A stretch of DNA of 64,000 nucleotides from Nemertoderma westbladi (Eukaryota > Xenacoelomorpha > Nemertodermatida > Nemertodermatidae). A model generated the notes under the pieces. It had not been told where the DNA came from. It made no database searches and worked only from the letters and a program-made list of their open reading frames with translations. The translations under genes were made by a program, and so were the position numbers. The stretch's first letter is position 1; every line of letters starts with the position of its first letter. Of this stretch, positions 21,605 through 32,662 are shown piece by piece. The DNA is taken from positions 1 to 64,000 of the forward strand of contig JAUCBJ010008009.1 of assembly GCA_032718475.1 (NCBI GenBank), given 5' to 3'.

Positions 21605-22626
21605 GTAAGTTAATTGTTATTTTAACTTTAATTATATATATTTTTGTATATAATAGCGCTACTTCATTTCGGTATAAGTTCATATAAAAGTTAAAAAGTT
21701 ATATCCATCGAGCATATTTCAGACTATGAATATATATATGACTGCCTGTCTAGACTTCTGGCTCTGATGCTGAGGCCACTACTGGTCATTCAATGAGATG
21801 TTGATACTGTTCTGCTGTTATTGTATTATTCGTACAGCATTGGCTTATAGTAATAAAAACACAATACTGGCTTATGACAAAAATAACACCTTCAAATTAA
21901 ATAGTTATATTGCCAACAATATTCGTCAGATATATTCCTAGAGACTATGCATCAATTTAGTCTTCAAGTATAATATTCATTCATCATGTCAAGGTCTAGC
22001 GTACTACGGTAATGGTGAATTTGTAATTTTTAGACTAATCACTAAGACTTTAAACGTCTAGTCTAATTTGTACTAGTGACTGAGTTCCATCTTTTCTTAC
22101 CATGTGAGATATAAATTGTGTGGTACTTGGGCCGATGGAGGAGTCACGTGATTGTGTTACTTTCTAATGATTCTAAGATCTAGTTTTTAAGTTAAACATG
22201 TAGTATCAATGTTTTTGGACATCCTTAGCTGTTAGTGTACCGGTACCGGTAATGTAATAAATCAGTTGTTTTTGTTATGAATTGTTTTAGTGTTCAAACC
22301 TAGTATGAAATGTTTACAGCAAGTGTGTTCAGTAGCAAGTGTTACAGTAGGTGCTGAAGTGTGTTCAACACGTACACTACACACGGTCAACATTTAAGTG
22401 ATTGTTGACACATTCAACACTCGCTCAAGGTCAACTCAACTTTCAAAGTGAGTGTGGAAAATACTCGACTGCTAACTCAGTTTCTGCTTACTTTAACTTT
22501 GTACTTTAACTTACTTTAATTTGTAAGAAGCCAATCAGTAATTGATGATTGAGTATTTCCATTAAACATTGAAATATATTAATTAACTATATAAAAATTA
22601 CATTAATTTCACGCTAACACAATCAG

Positions 22627-22950
22627 GCCAAGAAAAAGTTCGATGGACCAAAATTTGGTTGTCGACCGATTGTTTCGGATAAACCCGAAGCTGACATGTT
22701 GATGACAACGGAACCGGAACCGGAAATGTTAATAAATACGGAACCGGAAGCCCTGACTAATACTGAACCGGAACCGGAAATAAATATGGAGCCGGAAACT
22801 GCTTTTGACGATGATGTTGAAGCAGTTGTGGAATCCGAGGACCCAGTTGAAGAGGAAGGCGGCGAAGGTTTACCTGATGAGAATGAGAAAGGGGTGGATG
22901 AATACATAGAGGAAGCTGAAGTAGATGATGGCGGGAGCGATCAGCAATAA
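22627..22950 (+). CDS. Calponin/transgelin-type protein, alternative terminal exon with acidic Glu-Pro tail
   Basis: After an acceptor (ACACAATCAG) the frame reads AKKKFDGPKFGCRPIVSDKP and then an acidic tail with repeated EPEPE blocks (TEPEPEMLINTEPEALTNTE, then EPEPEINMEPE), ending in TAA at 22948. It joins exon 2 in phase 0, giving a 239-residue isoform with a CH domain but no full calponin repeat. Its first residues resemble the start of the exon at 25703 (AQKHRFRGPTLGPKES), so the two exons may be diverged duplicates used alternatively. An internal in-frame donor, GAA|GTAGAT at 22920/22921, could instead splice to 25703 and insert an acidic linker. RNA data are needed to choose. Confidence 0.75.
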   Translation, partial: AKKKFDGPKFGCRPIVSDKPEADMLMTTEPEPEMLINTEPEALTNTEPEPEINMEPETAFDDDVEAVVESEDPVEEEGGEGLPDENEKGVDEYIEEAEVDDGGSDQQ

Positions 22951-23835
22951 TGAATGTCAGCTCTATACCCGTCCGATTGTATTGTAACCTTTTTCACGAT
23001 AGATATTTCTTAGAACTGGTTTATTCAATCGGTTGTGGAAGTGGATTCGTTGGACATCGCAGCTCTCAGTCAATCTGAATTGTTGCCTGTTTAAATTAAA
23101 TTTTCCTAATTTATTTCCCTCCTTAATTTATTTCCCTTTATTAGTTTGCCTTGAGTTGTTAATCGTTACTTTCCCGTTTACATGGCCACAAACGTTTCTA
23201 GCTTGCAATTAATGTATAAATTTTCAGCTACAAATCAAGAGGTTGTGTCAGGCTTTCTGTAATATAACTATCAAGGCTTATAGTCTAGCACTTTATAAGA
23301 TTATAGTGTCTACCGTTGCACCGGTACAGTTGCCAGATAGTCAGTAAAAGGAAAGTAAGTGTTGATTGGTCTGTACCTGGTGTATCGATAACGTACCTAA
23401 CTCAATCATGCTGTGTCCTACAATTTTAAATAATAATACCGGATAAAGTACCGGTACCACTTTAAGAGTAAAATTACCTCTTACGTGATAAAAAACGTAG
23501 AACATTTTTTTTCAATATCATCTCGATCCTTTATTAACCTAGCTGAGTTAAATAAAATACGGTACCTCGAGAATAGTGAGAAAAACTTCTGCTTTAAACT
23601 TTTTCCAAATTCCAAGTAATAAATAATTATTTTGATATATTCTTTAACATATCAGCCATGGAGATTTATTGATATGTTTTTTTTGACTATATAGTTTTTT
23701 GCAAGCGGTGTAACGCGTGTAAATGTAACCCCCTCAATGTGGCATGTTGTTGATGTTAACTTAATTAAATCGTTGTTTACTATATAATGGCGTCAGCTCC
23801 CAGTTTATCTCATACAAGAAGTACAGTGGATAATC

Positions 23836-23892
23836 CATGGATTGTGACTGGAAGGGTTGTTGAGTTGTAGGTTCGAATCCCAGTCAATTAAG
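23836..23892 (+). repeat. Short tRNA-like hairpin (possible SINE remnant)
   Basis: ATTGTGACTGG pairs with CCCAGTCAAT across about 35 nt that contain GTAGGTTCGAATCC, a good RNA polymerase III B-box/T-arm. D and anticodon arms are missing, so it is not an ordinary tRNA gene. Confidence 0.4.
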
Positions 23893-24935
23893 TGGAATGT
23901 TATAATAATTGCTTTATTTATTTATTAGTTATGGCGCCCCACGCCATTTGGCAATGCGAAATGAATTCCACACAAATACATCTAATATATTTTAAACAAC
24001 GATATTTTGTTTTGAGCGTGACAACTTGCCTTAAGCACGCATGTTCATTATTTACACTAGTTATCCTCTTGTATGTAAGTGTATGTAGCAGTAGCTAGCT
24101 TGGATTGTATATTAACTCACATTTCCTAAATGTTTAGACGCACGACTCGCCCTTCACAGCGTGGGATTGCTTTAGGTACAGTTTAAATCATTTCGCTTTT
24201 CGTCACCGGTAACTTTGATCCTAGGCTCTAGGCCAAGCAACATATCCATCTACTTCTTAAAATCACAACTTATATACATTTTTCAACCTGCCTAGTATTA
24301 ATATATTTCAATATACTGAATTGTTATTCCTTCACACAAAACAATCACTCCTAATGTGTTGACCCGTTAGGCTAGGGTACATTTGCTGTCATCTCGTGAT
24401 ATCGGATCGATTTTCGCATTCCCTCAGTGACTAGACTTGAATGACTATTTCCATTGCTGTAACAGTGCTTGGATTCCTTTTGATAATGATTTTGTGATTG
24501 TTAATTACTTTACTGTTAGCACTGTACTACTTAGTGTACTTAGCTGTAAAATTGCCTGTTGTTGTTGTAACTTATAGATGTTTAGTTGACTGATTTTCGC
24601 CTTTCCTTTCCTACAGTTTGCAACTCACTATACAATCATTAGTTACTTATGAAGTTTTACAATTCTGTTTTACTTTGGAATTTACAAAATACCATTTAAT
24701 AATTTTTATGTTCTATAATGACGTAGAGTAGTCGCAGGTTTTGTTGATAGGATAGTTAATAACGTATATAGTTCTTATCCTCGCTACACAGGGGATAATT
24801 TTGTATCGAGTCTTTTTATCAAAACAATAATAATTAATTTGCTAATAAACGTATTTAATATACAAGCAGTGTCACATATATATCTTCTGTATTTTGATAA
24901 ATGACCCAACGTTAAAAATATTATGATTGGTTATT

Positions 24936-24961
24936 GGGGGGGGGGGGGGGGGGGGGGGGGG
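24936..24961. repeat. Homopolymer G run, 26 nt
   Basis: Uninterrupted G on the plus strand, preceded by ATTGGTTATT. Confidence 0.95.
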
Positions 24962-25181
24962 TGGATCTTATAAAGCAAGCAATGCTATTTATTATACAGA
25001 ATAATGCCATTTCAATGTTCGATTTTCTATAAATTCAATGGTATAGCAATGAATGCAGCGATATATTCTCTCCCCCTCTAGCCCAAACTGCCCAAGAAGA
25101 GATAAAAAATAGTAAATATAATTACCTTTACCTCCTGCTTTATACAGTTTTTCTTAATATGTGATTTGGTTGTGTGTAGTG

Positions 25182-25399
25182 GGGTCAGAGTAAAACGCGG
25201 ATCCGGATTCTACATTTAACATTGTCCCTACAGAAGTCGATTTTTTTTTTACATTTTTATAACTCTCAAAAATAAAACTATAACCTGTTCTATTCACTTT
25301 AGTTTATTGTTTTGGTTAAAATAACGTGCCACTGTAACCTGCTCCTTTCCCATAATTGATAATTTTGGCGGGATCCGGATCCGCGTTTTACACCTACCC
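25182..25399. mobile_element. 218-bp non-autonomous DNA transposon with 9-bp TSD
   Basis: Both flanks carry TGTGTAGTG (25173-25181 and 25400-25408). The terminal inverted repeats pair over 27 bp with 3 mismatches; the inner 19 bp, GTAAAACGCGGATCCGGAT (25190-25208) against 25373-25391, pair perfectly. Between them lies a minus-oriented copy of the dispersed core repeat. A 9-bp TSD suggests a Mutator-like origin (inference). It sits in the calponin-type gene's last intron. Confidence 0.93.
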
Positions 25400-25702
25400 T
25401 GTGTAGTGTAGAGTATTGGACTTGGTAATTTTCTAAATTATTCTGCAACAAACTAAACAATTGTAAATTATTGTATTTCGATGCAATGCATTTTATTATA
25501 ATGGAAGTGCTCCTTTGTGTCTCCAAGTCGAGTTTGGTGGGATTTATTTTTTATTTGAAAGTTATAGTTGCTTAATTATTTTCTTATCGCTAGATATTAA
25601 CATACTTTACTGCTGTACTGGAAGTTGCAAGTAAATACAATTTCATACAGGTCTCACACTTAGCATTCAAACAGCTTGTAATCCATTTACGGTTTGTTAC
25701 AG

Positions 25703-25894
25703 GCGCAAAAGCACCGTTTCCGTGGCCCTACCTTGGGTCCCAAGGAGTCCGACGAGAACAGACGATCCTTCACGGAAGAGCAACTGAAAGCCGGACAGAA
25801 TACACCGAGTCAACAGATGGGGACCAATCAGGTTGCGAGTCAGGCTGGGATGATATCCTATGGAGCTAGAAGGTTTATAACGGATATGCACTGA
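25703..25894 (+). CDS. Calponin/transgelin-type protein, terminal exon with calponin repeat
   Basis: The exon follows TTGTTACAG and ends at TGA (25892-25894). It encodes AQKHRFRGPTLGPKESDENR, RSFTEEQLKAG, QMGTNQVASQAGMISYGARR and the C-terminus ITDMH. The MGTNQVASQAGM segment is the single calponin-like repeat (family consensus mgtN.gAsQaGm), which in calponins adds an actin contact. Joined in phase 0 to exons 1 and 2 it gives a 195-residue protein, the normal size for transgelin/Mp20-type proteins. It skips the acidic exon at 22627, which carries its own stop. Confidence 0.93.
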   Translation, partial: AQKHRFRGPTLGPKESDENRRSFTEEQLKAGQNTPSQQMGTNQVASQAGMISYGARRFITDMH

Positions 25895-26218
25895 TTGGCT
25901 GGTTTAGTAGACCTATTATAAGGACTGCGGTACATTCCATCAATGATCTTGTTAGTTATAAAGGACAATGTTGTATTTAAATATCATTACAGTTAATTAT
26001 AAGTGCTGTTTCAGTTGGATAAGCAATTAACCCAACCATAAGTCTTACGATTTGGCCCATCAAATATATCTTGTGCGACAGTAATATGCAACAGCTTTTA
26101 TTTTCTTTTATTTTTATTTGAATTTTACATCGTTCTATTTTCGACACTTTTATTAATCGTTTGCTTTAATATTGTGCTCAACGTTATTATTATTATTGCT
26201 TCTCCTTCTGATATGCAA

Positions 26219-26224
26219 AATAAA
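26219..26224 (+). terminator. Polyadenylation signal AATAAA of the calponin-type gene
   Basis: First canonical AATAAA downstream of the TGA at 25892, about 325 nt into the 3' UTR. Actual cleavage is not visible from sequence. Confidence 0.55.
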
Positions 26225-26229
26225 TTATT

Positions 26230-26984
26230 TTAATCGGTGCAATTTCTAATTTCCACCTTAATGTGCTTAATTTTTAATAATTATATTGATTAGTATTTGT
26301 GTAATTGTCCGATAGTTTAGGCTTTGGTTTTCGTATATATTTTGTAGTAATTAATTATGTTATCTGCAGTGATTTTATTACATTTTATTTACTCGCGATA
26401 AAACCGAATTGTTTAATAAAACCTTCAACCCCTCACATAGTTGCATTCGGTACCAGGAGCTTATTGCATGGTTTATCTTGAACCTGCTAATAGTCTAAGC
26501 AAACACGTCTATATTAATTGATGTAATGTTGTTGGAATGCCTACAACAGTGACTGTGTACGAATCAGTTAACTGGTATACTTTTAGTCATGTAGGGGGTG
26601 CCGTGCTAAACTGATTTATAACGTGGACTCTGATCAGTGCGGCACACCTTATTATTGCATATAATACGTTACAGTAGACAAATACTCTATAAAGAATATT
26701 GACAGATATATCATATCTACCGGCTTTGTATGATTACTATTTAGATCTAGTATGAAGAACAGAATACCGATTAGAGCCTAACTCATTGCAAGTGAGCAAA
26801 CAAGATGTGACGGGCTTTAGTTAATTTGGGTAGATTGCCATTTGTCATGGTAACAATATTTAATTCAATGCACTCACTACTTTTTACCTATTCGCTCAAG
26901 TTGACGTAGAAAATGTTCTTCGCGGGTATTGTAGAACATAGTTGAATTACCATGGATATAATATGAAGATGAAGAAATGGGGGT
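26230..26984. other. Downstream flank of calponin-type gene
   Basis: AT-rich intergenic DNA; no gene or repeat boundary recognised. Confidence 0.5.
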
Positions 26985-27152
26985 GGGGGACTTTCGACGC
27001 AATAATAATTACCCCTGTCCTGGAGAAAATCGACTCAAATAACAGCTGATTACTACCAAAAATAAAACTGTAACCCGTTCTATTGAATTTCGTTTATTGT
27101 TTTTGTTAGAATAACGTGCCACTGTAGCCTGTTCCTTTTCCTTAGTTAGTAA
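26985..27152 (-). repeat. Dispersed core repeat, copy
   Basis: Plus-strand text reads GGGGGACTTTCGACGCAATA, then GCTGATTACTACC, AATAAAACTGTAACCCGTTC, GTTTATTGTTTTTGTTAGAA and TAACGTGCCACTGTAGCCTG. The order matches the copy at 19253-19417 (other orientation), extending this family to about 165 bp. Confidence 0.78.
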
Positions 27153-27154
27153 TT

Positions 27155-28339
27155 TCACATTGAGGGGAACTAATAATTCGCCGAGAGATGGTTGGCTCGA
27201 AAGATGATCCACTCAATCTGCCAATAATAAAAGATAACATATAGATTATGTAAGTAAAAGGGTCTTTCCCTGCGTGGATAAATAAAAGTTTAGTTTCACT
27301 TGGGGATGCGAAAGAACTCCGGCTCCGGAAATCCGAGCCAATTTTCTGCCTCCGGCCTCGGGCAAATTAACCCGGAGCCGATCCGGAGGTTATGTTTTTG
27401 AAATTCGAATTAAAATAATAAGTTTTTCTGATGTATGAATAATGTAAATATCATAGTAATTAACATAAAAACTCATTAAGTAATTTACAGCTTGTTTTTT
27501 TAAGTTTTCTGATAACATCCTACCCCCCTTGTGAAATTGTTTAAATGTTTGAACAAAAACATTGAACTAACGTATCGTTCGTCAGTCCTAGAACATTCCC
27601 CTGACCCCCCCCCCCCCCCCCACCACAACCCCCATCCCCGACATCTGGTACTGTTTATTTGTATAAAATAATCAGTTTAAATACTTATAATTCTAGAACT
27701 AATTCATATTATAATTTTAATAGTTATACAATATTTGTGTGCAGAGATTGTATTTCAGTTCCTGTTCCTGATTCAATAATGTAAATAGAGCCCGAGGACC
27801 CTCTAACACAGTTGTGATACATGTATATCCAAATTACTAATATTATTTTAGATATCCGGTTTATGCCAGTCTACGTACCAATGTACGTAAGGTTTGGTAC
27901 ATGCTTTATCATTTATCAATGACATACTGAAAACGGCACCAACTACTCGAAATTAAATACACATGTCCCATAAAAATAGTGTCGATGATAAGTTGACAAC
28001 AAACTGAAGTTACTGATAGTCTAGTTTAGTTGTAAAGAAATAAATATAACATAGTTTGGGTAATGATGTGCGCACTGGAAGATACAAAATAAATTCTTGC
28101 CAGAATTACAATTGGCTAGATTATTGTTATTGATAATACAGTAGCAACGCAGCATCAGTCTCTAGCAGAGTCAGTATATAAATCTGCATAGGGCCTACTG
28201 CAATACAGCCCGGTTGATTGATTGGAATTTATACATTAAATTCATAAAATATATGAACTGAAAAACTGAACACTGAATAACTGAAAAGAAGTACCGGTAC
28301 AGATAATAAATATAGTAAAATATAATTGAGTTTAGGACA
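27155..28339. other. Intergenic AT-rich DNA with a C run
   Basis: A 17-C run at 27605-27621 and a GC-richer patch with several TCCGG blocks at 27318-27390. No gene seen. Confidence 0.5.
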
Positions 28340-30461
28340 ATGCAATCCCAGAGGTCCCTGACCCTGGAATTGCTAGTTCTTCTCCTTCTTTAGATGCTCT
28401 CCAAATTCTTCAGCTCCTGAAAGATTCTAAGGTAAGGATATTAAAGTTTATTCCCTGTGGTTCAAGGGTCAAAGTTGCTAAAACCTTAAATTCGTGCATC
28501 CAGGACGTCCTGTCCCGGAATGATACAATTGCATGCCGGATTCTGCACCACTCCTAGTGTCAACTGCTACTATTAAATCCTATATCGAGAGCTTTAAACC
28601 TGGGTCAGCCGCTGGTCTATCTGGATTGCGCCCCCAGCACCTCCAGGATGCTACTTCCACACGGTCCGGTGATTCAGGCACCTTGCTATTGTCATAGCTA
28701 TTGTCATTGTCCACATCCCTAGTCAATAAGTTGCGAGCTGGTGATGTCCCCATCCACATTCGTTTAGTCATTGCTGGTGCTGCTATGCATGCATGCCTTC
28801 AACTAGAATGGTGGGGGATCAGGCTCAGAGTGGTTGGAGCGACTGCTTTGACCGTTTAACTGCTAAGTGTGCTTCTGGTTCAGCTTCTAAGAAATTTGCC
28901 ACCATATTTGCCCCACTCCAACTAGGGTTTTAGTGTCTCAGGAGGTGGTGAAGCTGCAGTGCATTCCCACCGGAATCATCTGCCCATCCAAAAGATGTTT
29001 TCATTAAACTGGACTTCACAAATGCCTTCAATACGATGCGTCGTGATCATGTTGCAGAATGTTTGACCGAGCAAGCTCCAGAACTATTACCTTTCTTTAG
29101 CCTTTGTAACGAGGATGCAACCTTCTTATCCTATGGTAACGAGATTTTGAAATCTGATAAAGGCTTCCAGCAAGGAGACCCTGTCGCTATCTTTGGATTC
29201 TGCCTTGGTCTCCACCCCATGCTCAAACTCTTGAAATCCCGCCTCAGAATTGGCTATGTCGATGACGTTGGTATTGGGGGCAAGTGGGACAAAGTTCTTA
29301 CTGACTTAATAGCATTTAGAGATGCTTGCAAAGAGATTGGCCTCATTCCTAATGAAAGCAAGTGTGAGATTACCACTTTCTGCCCTGAAGATGCCCCAGA
29401 CATAATCAGCGCCTTAAGGCAGGAATGTCCACTCACCAAAGTCACTGCACCTGCAGATCTCATCCTCCTGGGTTCACCCCTTGGGCCAGATGCCCTCGAT
29501 GTCACCCTAATTGAGAAACTCGAATGCCTCCAACAGTTTAGAGTAGGACTTAATCTACCAGGACACTATGATGCATTCTTCCTTCTTAAGAACTGCCTGG
29601 CGATGCCTAAGCTAATGTACTGTATACCCTAAGGACGTCTCCTGCCTTTACTTCCCCCGACCTGATCGGGCGCGTCGACAACTGCATTGGGGATTCACTT
29701 CAAGATGTGACCAACACGTCCATGGCCCCTGACGGCTGGGCGCAGGCTTGCCTCCCTTCTCGGTTCGGGGGCCTCGGTGTACCATCTGTTAGGCTGACAG
29801 CCCCAGGTGCTTACCCCGCCTCAGTACACCGCAACCACGAATTAACCTCTGCTATCACTGGAAACTTGGATGAACCTTTGTTCCTTCGAGCTGCCGTTCG
29901 AGTGATGGGAATGCTACTCACCTTCCTTTGATATTCCTGAGACACCAAGCAACCAAAGATCTTGGCAGGACCCAGTATCCAAATCCCAACTGGCATCACT
30001 AATTTCATCTAGTGATAATAGCTCTGTGTCCCGCCTTAAGGGCTGCCAAGCACCTGGTTCTGGTGATTGGTTGAATGCCATCCCCTCTGCTACCCTTGGC
30101 CTCCGCCTTGCCGATGAACAGTTCGGTATGGCTGTTGCTCTCCGTCTTGGCGCACCTGTTTGCTCTTCCCACCCTTCCTTGTGTGTGTGGCGCCGTCGTT
30201 GATGCTTTCAGCCAGCCATGCCTTAGTCTGCAAGTTTGCCAAGAGCAGACATGCACGACTCCGCCTGTGCAATGACACCATCTACCGCGCCCTCCAATCC
30301 GCTGAGGTACCCGCAACCCTTGAACCAGTCGGGCTCAGCATCAGCAACGACAACGACCTGAAGCGCCCCGATGGAGCCACTCTGCTCCCTTGGTCAATTT
30401 ATCAGCACTCTGTTGACTTTCGGATTCACTTCTGCTATTGGTAGCGCTTTAACTATCATTA
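28340..30461 (+). pseudogene. Degenerate reverse-transcriptase gene (non-LTR, RLE-type family)
   Basis: The best-preserved stretch (29036-29632) reads TNAFNTMRRDHVAECLTEQA, then GFQQGDPVAIFGFCLGLHPM, RIGYVDDVGIGGKWDK (YVDD catalytic motif), ADLILLGSPLGPDALD and AFFLLKNCLAMPKLMYCIP. Downstream, GWAQACLPSRFGGLGVPSVR, LGLRLADEQFGMAVALRLGA and CKFAKSRHARLRLCNDTIYR, then LKRPDGATLLPW follow in other frames; the last resembles the PD part of a PD-(D/E)XK nuclease. Frameshifts and stops are frequent, especially before 29000. The frame is lost where a TTAA transposon is inserted at 30466. This family is common in aquatic invertebrates; its clade is uncertain. Confidence 0.85.
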
Positions 30462-30465
30462 TTAA

Positions 30466-30498
<33 letters not shown>

Positions 30499-31197
30499 CA
30501 CCATTTTCGGACAACTCTTCGATTTATCACTCTCAGCGTTTCAAAATTGTTTGGTTTTGGCTATAATTTGGAATATTGGTGCCTAAGATGCTGTTCTACA
30601 TGAGAGGTTAGAAAATTTTTATTTTTCGCTATTTAATATTAGATGAAACATGAATTACATTACATGAAAGTTTTTTTATGTGATAGATCAAAGTTGGGGC
30701 AACATAACTGTTTTTTTATGTGATAGATCAAAGTTGGGGCAACATAACTATCAGGCGAAATTTTGTGAAAATAATTCTGCACCGCTAGGTGGCGCTGCAA
30801 ATTTATGACTAATTTTTAGGTTTGTTATAAATAGTATTAAATTTTATTAACAAATAATTTCGAAAAGTTGTCTGACACTTTTATGCAGGGTGGCTATCTA
30901 GACACCCACAGGAAGTGTCAGACTAATTGCTCAAAAATTGTAGAAGTAGTAGGGTTTTGAAGTTGAAAATTTACTAAAAAAATATTTTGAGATAATCGAC
31001 ATTTCATTATATATAGTAATAGTAATTTCAATTGGAATCCCTAAATGGAAATTTTTATAACTTGTAAACTAAAAGAGCTATTTAATAGCGGTTTTCAGAT
31101 TTGGAAACACCATTCAATGGTGCATGATAATAGATCATAAAAAAAATTTCGACATATTTTTGACCAAAATGGTGTACCCCCCCCGCCCCCCCCCCCC
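30466..31197. mobile_element. 732-bp TTAA DNA transposon with poly-G termini
   Basis: TTAA flanks both ends (30462-30465 and 31198-31201). The left end is 31 G followed by TTCACCATTTTCGGAC; the right end, inverted, is a C run (31177-31197, one G) preceded by GACCAAAATGGTGTA, so the terminal repeats pair as G-run + TNCACCATTTT. A perfect 40-bp direct repeat lies inside (30670-30709 and 30710-30749). TTAA targets are used by piggyBac and Kolobok elements; no transposase is present, so the superfamily is an inference. It interrupts the decayed reverse transcriptase. Confidence 0.9.
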
Positions 31198-31520
31198 TTA
31201 AGGAGAGTGCATGTAAAGAGCAGACTGCGGACTACGGACTGCGGATTGTCAATTAAAAGCCCAAATATGCGCGGTCAATTTGAATTATAGCATTATAATG
31301 TAAGAATCCGCTCTTTGTTGTCTGGACAAACGGCGGACTGAAGCCAGAAAATTTTAACCTGATTGGCTCAATCATTTACATAGAGGCCCAAAGGGAACTT
31401 TCTTGAATCCTCCTATTGGCTTAAATGTTTTCATTGTGACACAGAGATGGAAACCTATTATTTTGAAAACCTAGGCAGTAGGAAGAACTCTTGAACTTTC
31501 ATTAAAATCTCTCCGGTTAA

Positions 31521-31663
31521 GGCCGGTTCACTCTTTTAAGCATGATTCATTCGTAACTCTAATTTGGATGCAGACTTTGGGACTACTGTAGTATGTACTT
31601 CTGCTGCCGAAGCAGAGTTATGCTTATTGCTTAAAGGTGTGAACCGCGACCTTATAAGATATT
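31521..31663. mobile_element. Small nested inverted-repeat element (GGCCGGTTCAC ends)
   Basis: TTAAGGCCGGTTCAC at 31517 is matched, inverted, by GTGAACCGCGACCTTATAA ending near 31668, with CTTTTAAGCATGA and TGCTTATTGCTTAAAGG pairing inside. The left end resembles the MITE at 34050 (TTAAGGCCGGTTTACA). The right TTAA is altered to TATAA. Confidence 0.6.
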
Positions 31664-31719
31664 CCTTGTTTGCTTGTTACTTAAATTAAAAGTTTTTACG
31701 TTGGGGTCGTCCAAAAAAA

Positions 31720-31737
31720 GGGGGGGGGGGGGGGGGG
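31720..31737. repeat. Homopolymer G run, 18 nt
   Basis: G run preceded by an A run and followed by TGGGGGAGG. Confidence 0.95.
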
Positions 31738-32662
31738 TGGGGGAGGTTGGCTCGTACTGCCACTATTATGTCTCTGTTAGTTGAAACAAAATTGGAACAT
31801 AATTGAAACATATTAGTCGTACATACTAGTAGTGAAAATTATTTTTCCAAGATTGACCGACTTATAAGCGTTCAAACATTTCCGACGATGACAACGACAG
31901 ACGGGTCCACCACTTATACCCATATGCTAAGGCTCACCTGGACTTACGTTGCTCGCCCCGCCCCACAGTTAATCGTATGTCAGATATGTAGGATATCACA
32001 GCCCACACTAAAAAAACATTAAAAAAAGCACTAGCCGATCGTGTTCGTGGTTTTCATTTTAAGGCTGTCATAAAAATTTGGACAGAATTAAATGCCAGTA
32101 ATTAGATGCGTCCTATTGGATGCTATTATAGATCCACACCCCTTTTCTTTGCCTCTCTTCCCCCTTTTCTTACGCTCTCTTACCCCAGGCACAGAGAAGA
32201 TCTTATTCCCCCAGCTCCTGCGCTTAGGATGTCCGAATATTCGCTCTTTTATATTTGCGAACAGACAACTGTGACATAAACTCTAAAGGCAGGAAGTATA
32301 TAAAAATATTTATTGAAATAAATAATCTGAAAATCCGTAGAATGTTGATTATATAGTAGGCCCTTAATCAACAGTCCACGTAATTACTGTATAGGATAAT
32401 TATTTCCTGTATTACAGTGTTGCACAATGGTAAACATTTAAACGCCAATGGGATGATTCATTCTTTAAGTTCCCTTTCAGCTTCAGCCTATGTAAATGAT
32501 TGAGCCAATCAGGTCACAATTTACCGGCTTCAGTCCGCCATTTGTCCAGACAACAAAGAGCGGATTCTTAGTTTGGAAGTCGATAATTCAAATTGACCGC
32601 GCGGATTTTGGCAATCCCCAGTCCGTAGTCCGCAGTCCGCTCTTTACATGCACCCCCCTTAA

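Larger units (their letters stand above)
22951..25181. other. Intron between the two terminal calponin exons
   Basis: Contains possible 3' UTR of the acidic isoform (AATAAA near 23622), a weak copy of the 9.2/38.9 kb repeat near 23480-23640, a tRNA-like hairpin at 23836 and a G run at 24936. No independent gene is seen. Confidence 0.5.
31202..32658. mobile_element. 1.46 kb TTAA DNA transposon with about 240-bp terminal inverted repeats
   Basis: Flanked by TTAA at 31198-31201 and 32659-32662. Left arm 31202-31440 and right arm about 32420-32658 are inverted copies; blocks such as TGCATGTAAAGAGC, GACTGCGGACTACGGACTG, GCGCGGTCAATTTGAATTAT, GAATCCGCTCTTTGTTGTCT and CTGATTGGCTCAATCATTTA match on both. 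The left TTAA is the same one that ends the neighbouring poly-G element. The interior has no transposase; it carries a nested inverted-repeat element and an 18-G run. Confidence 0.93.
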
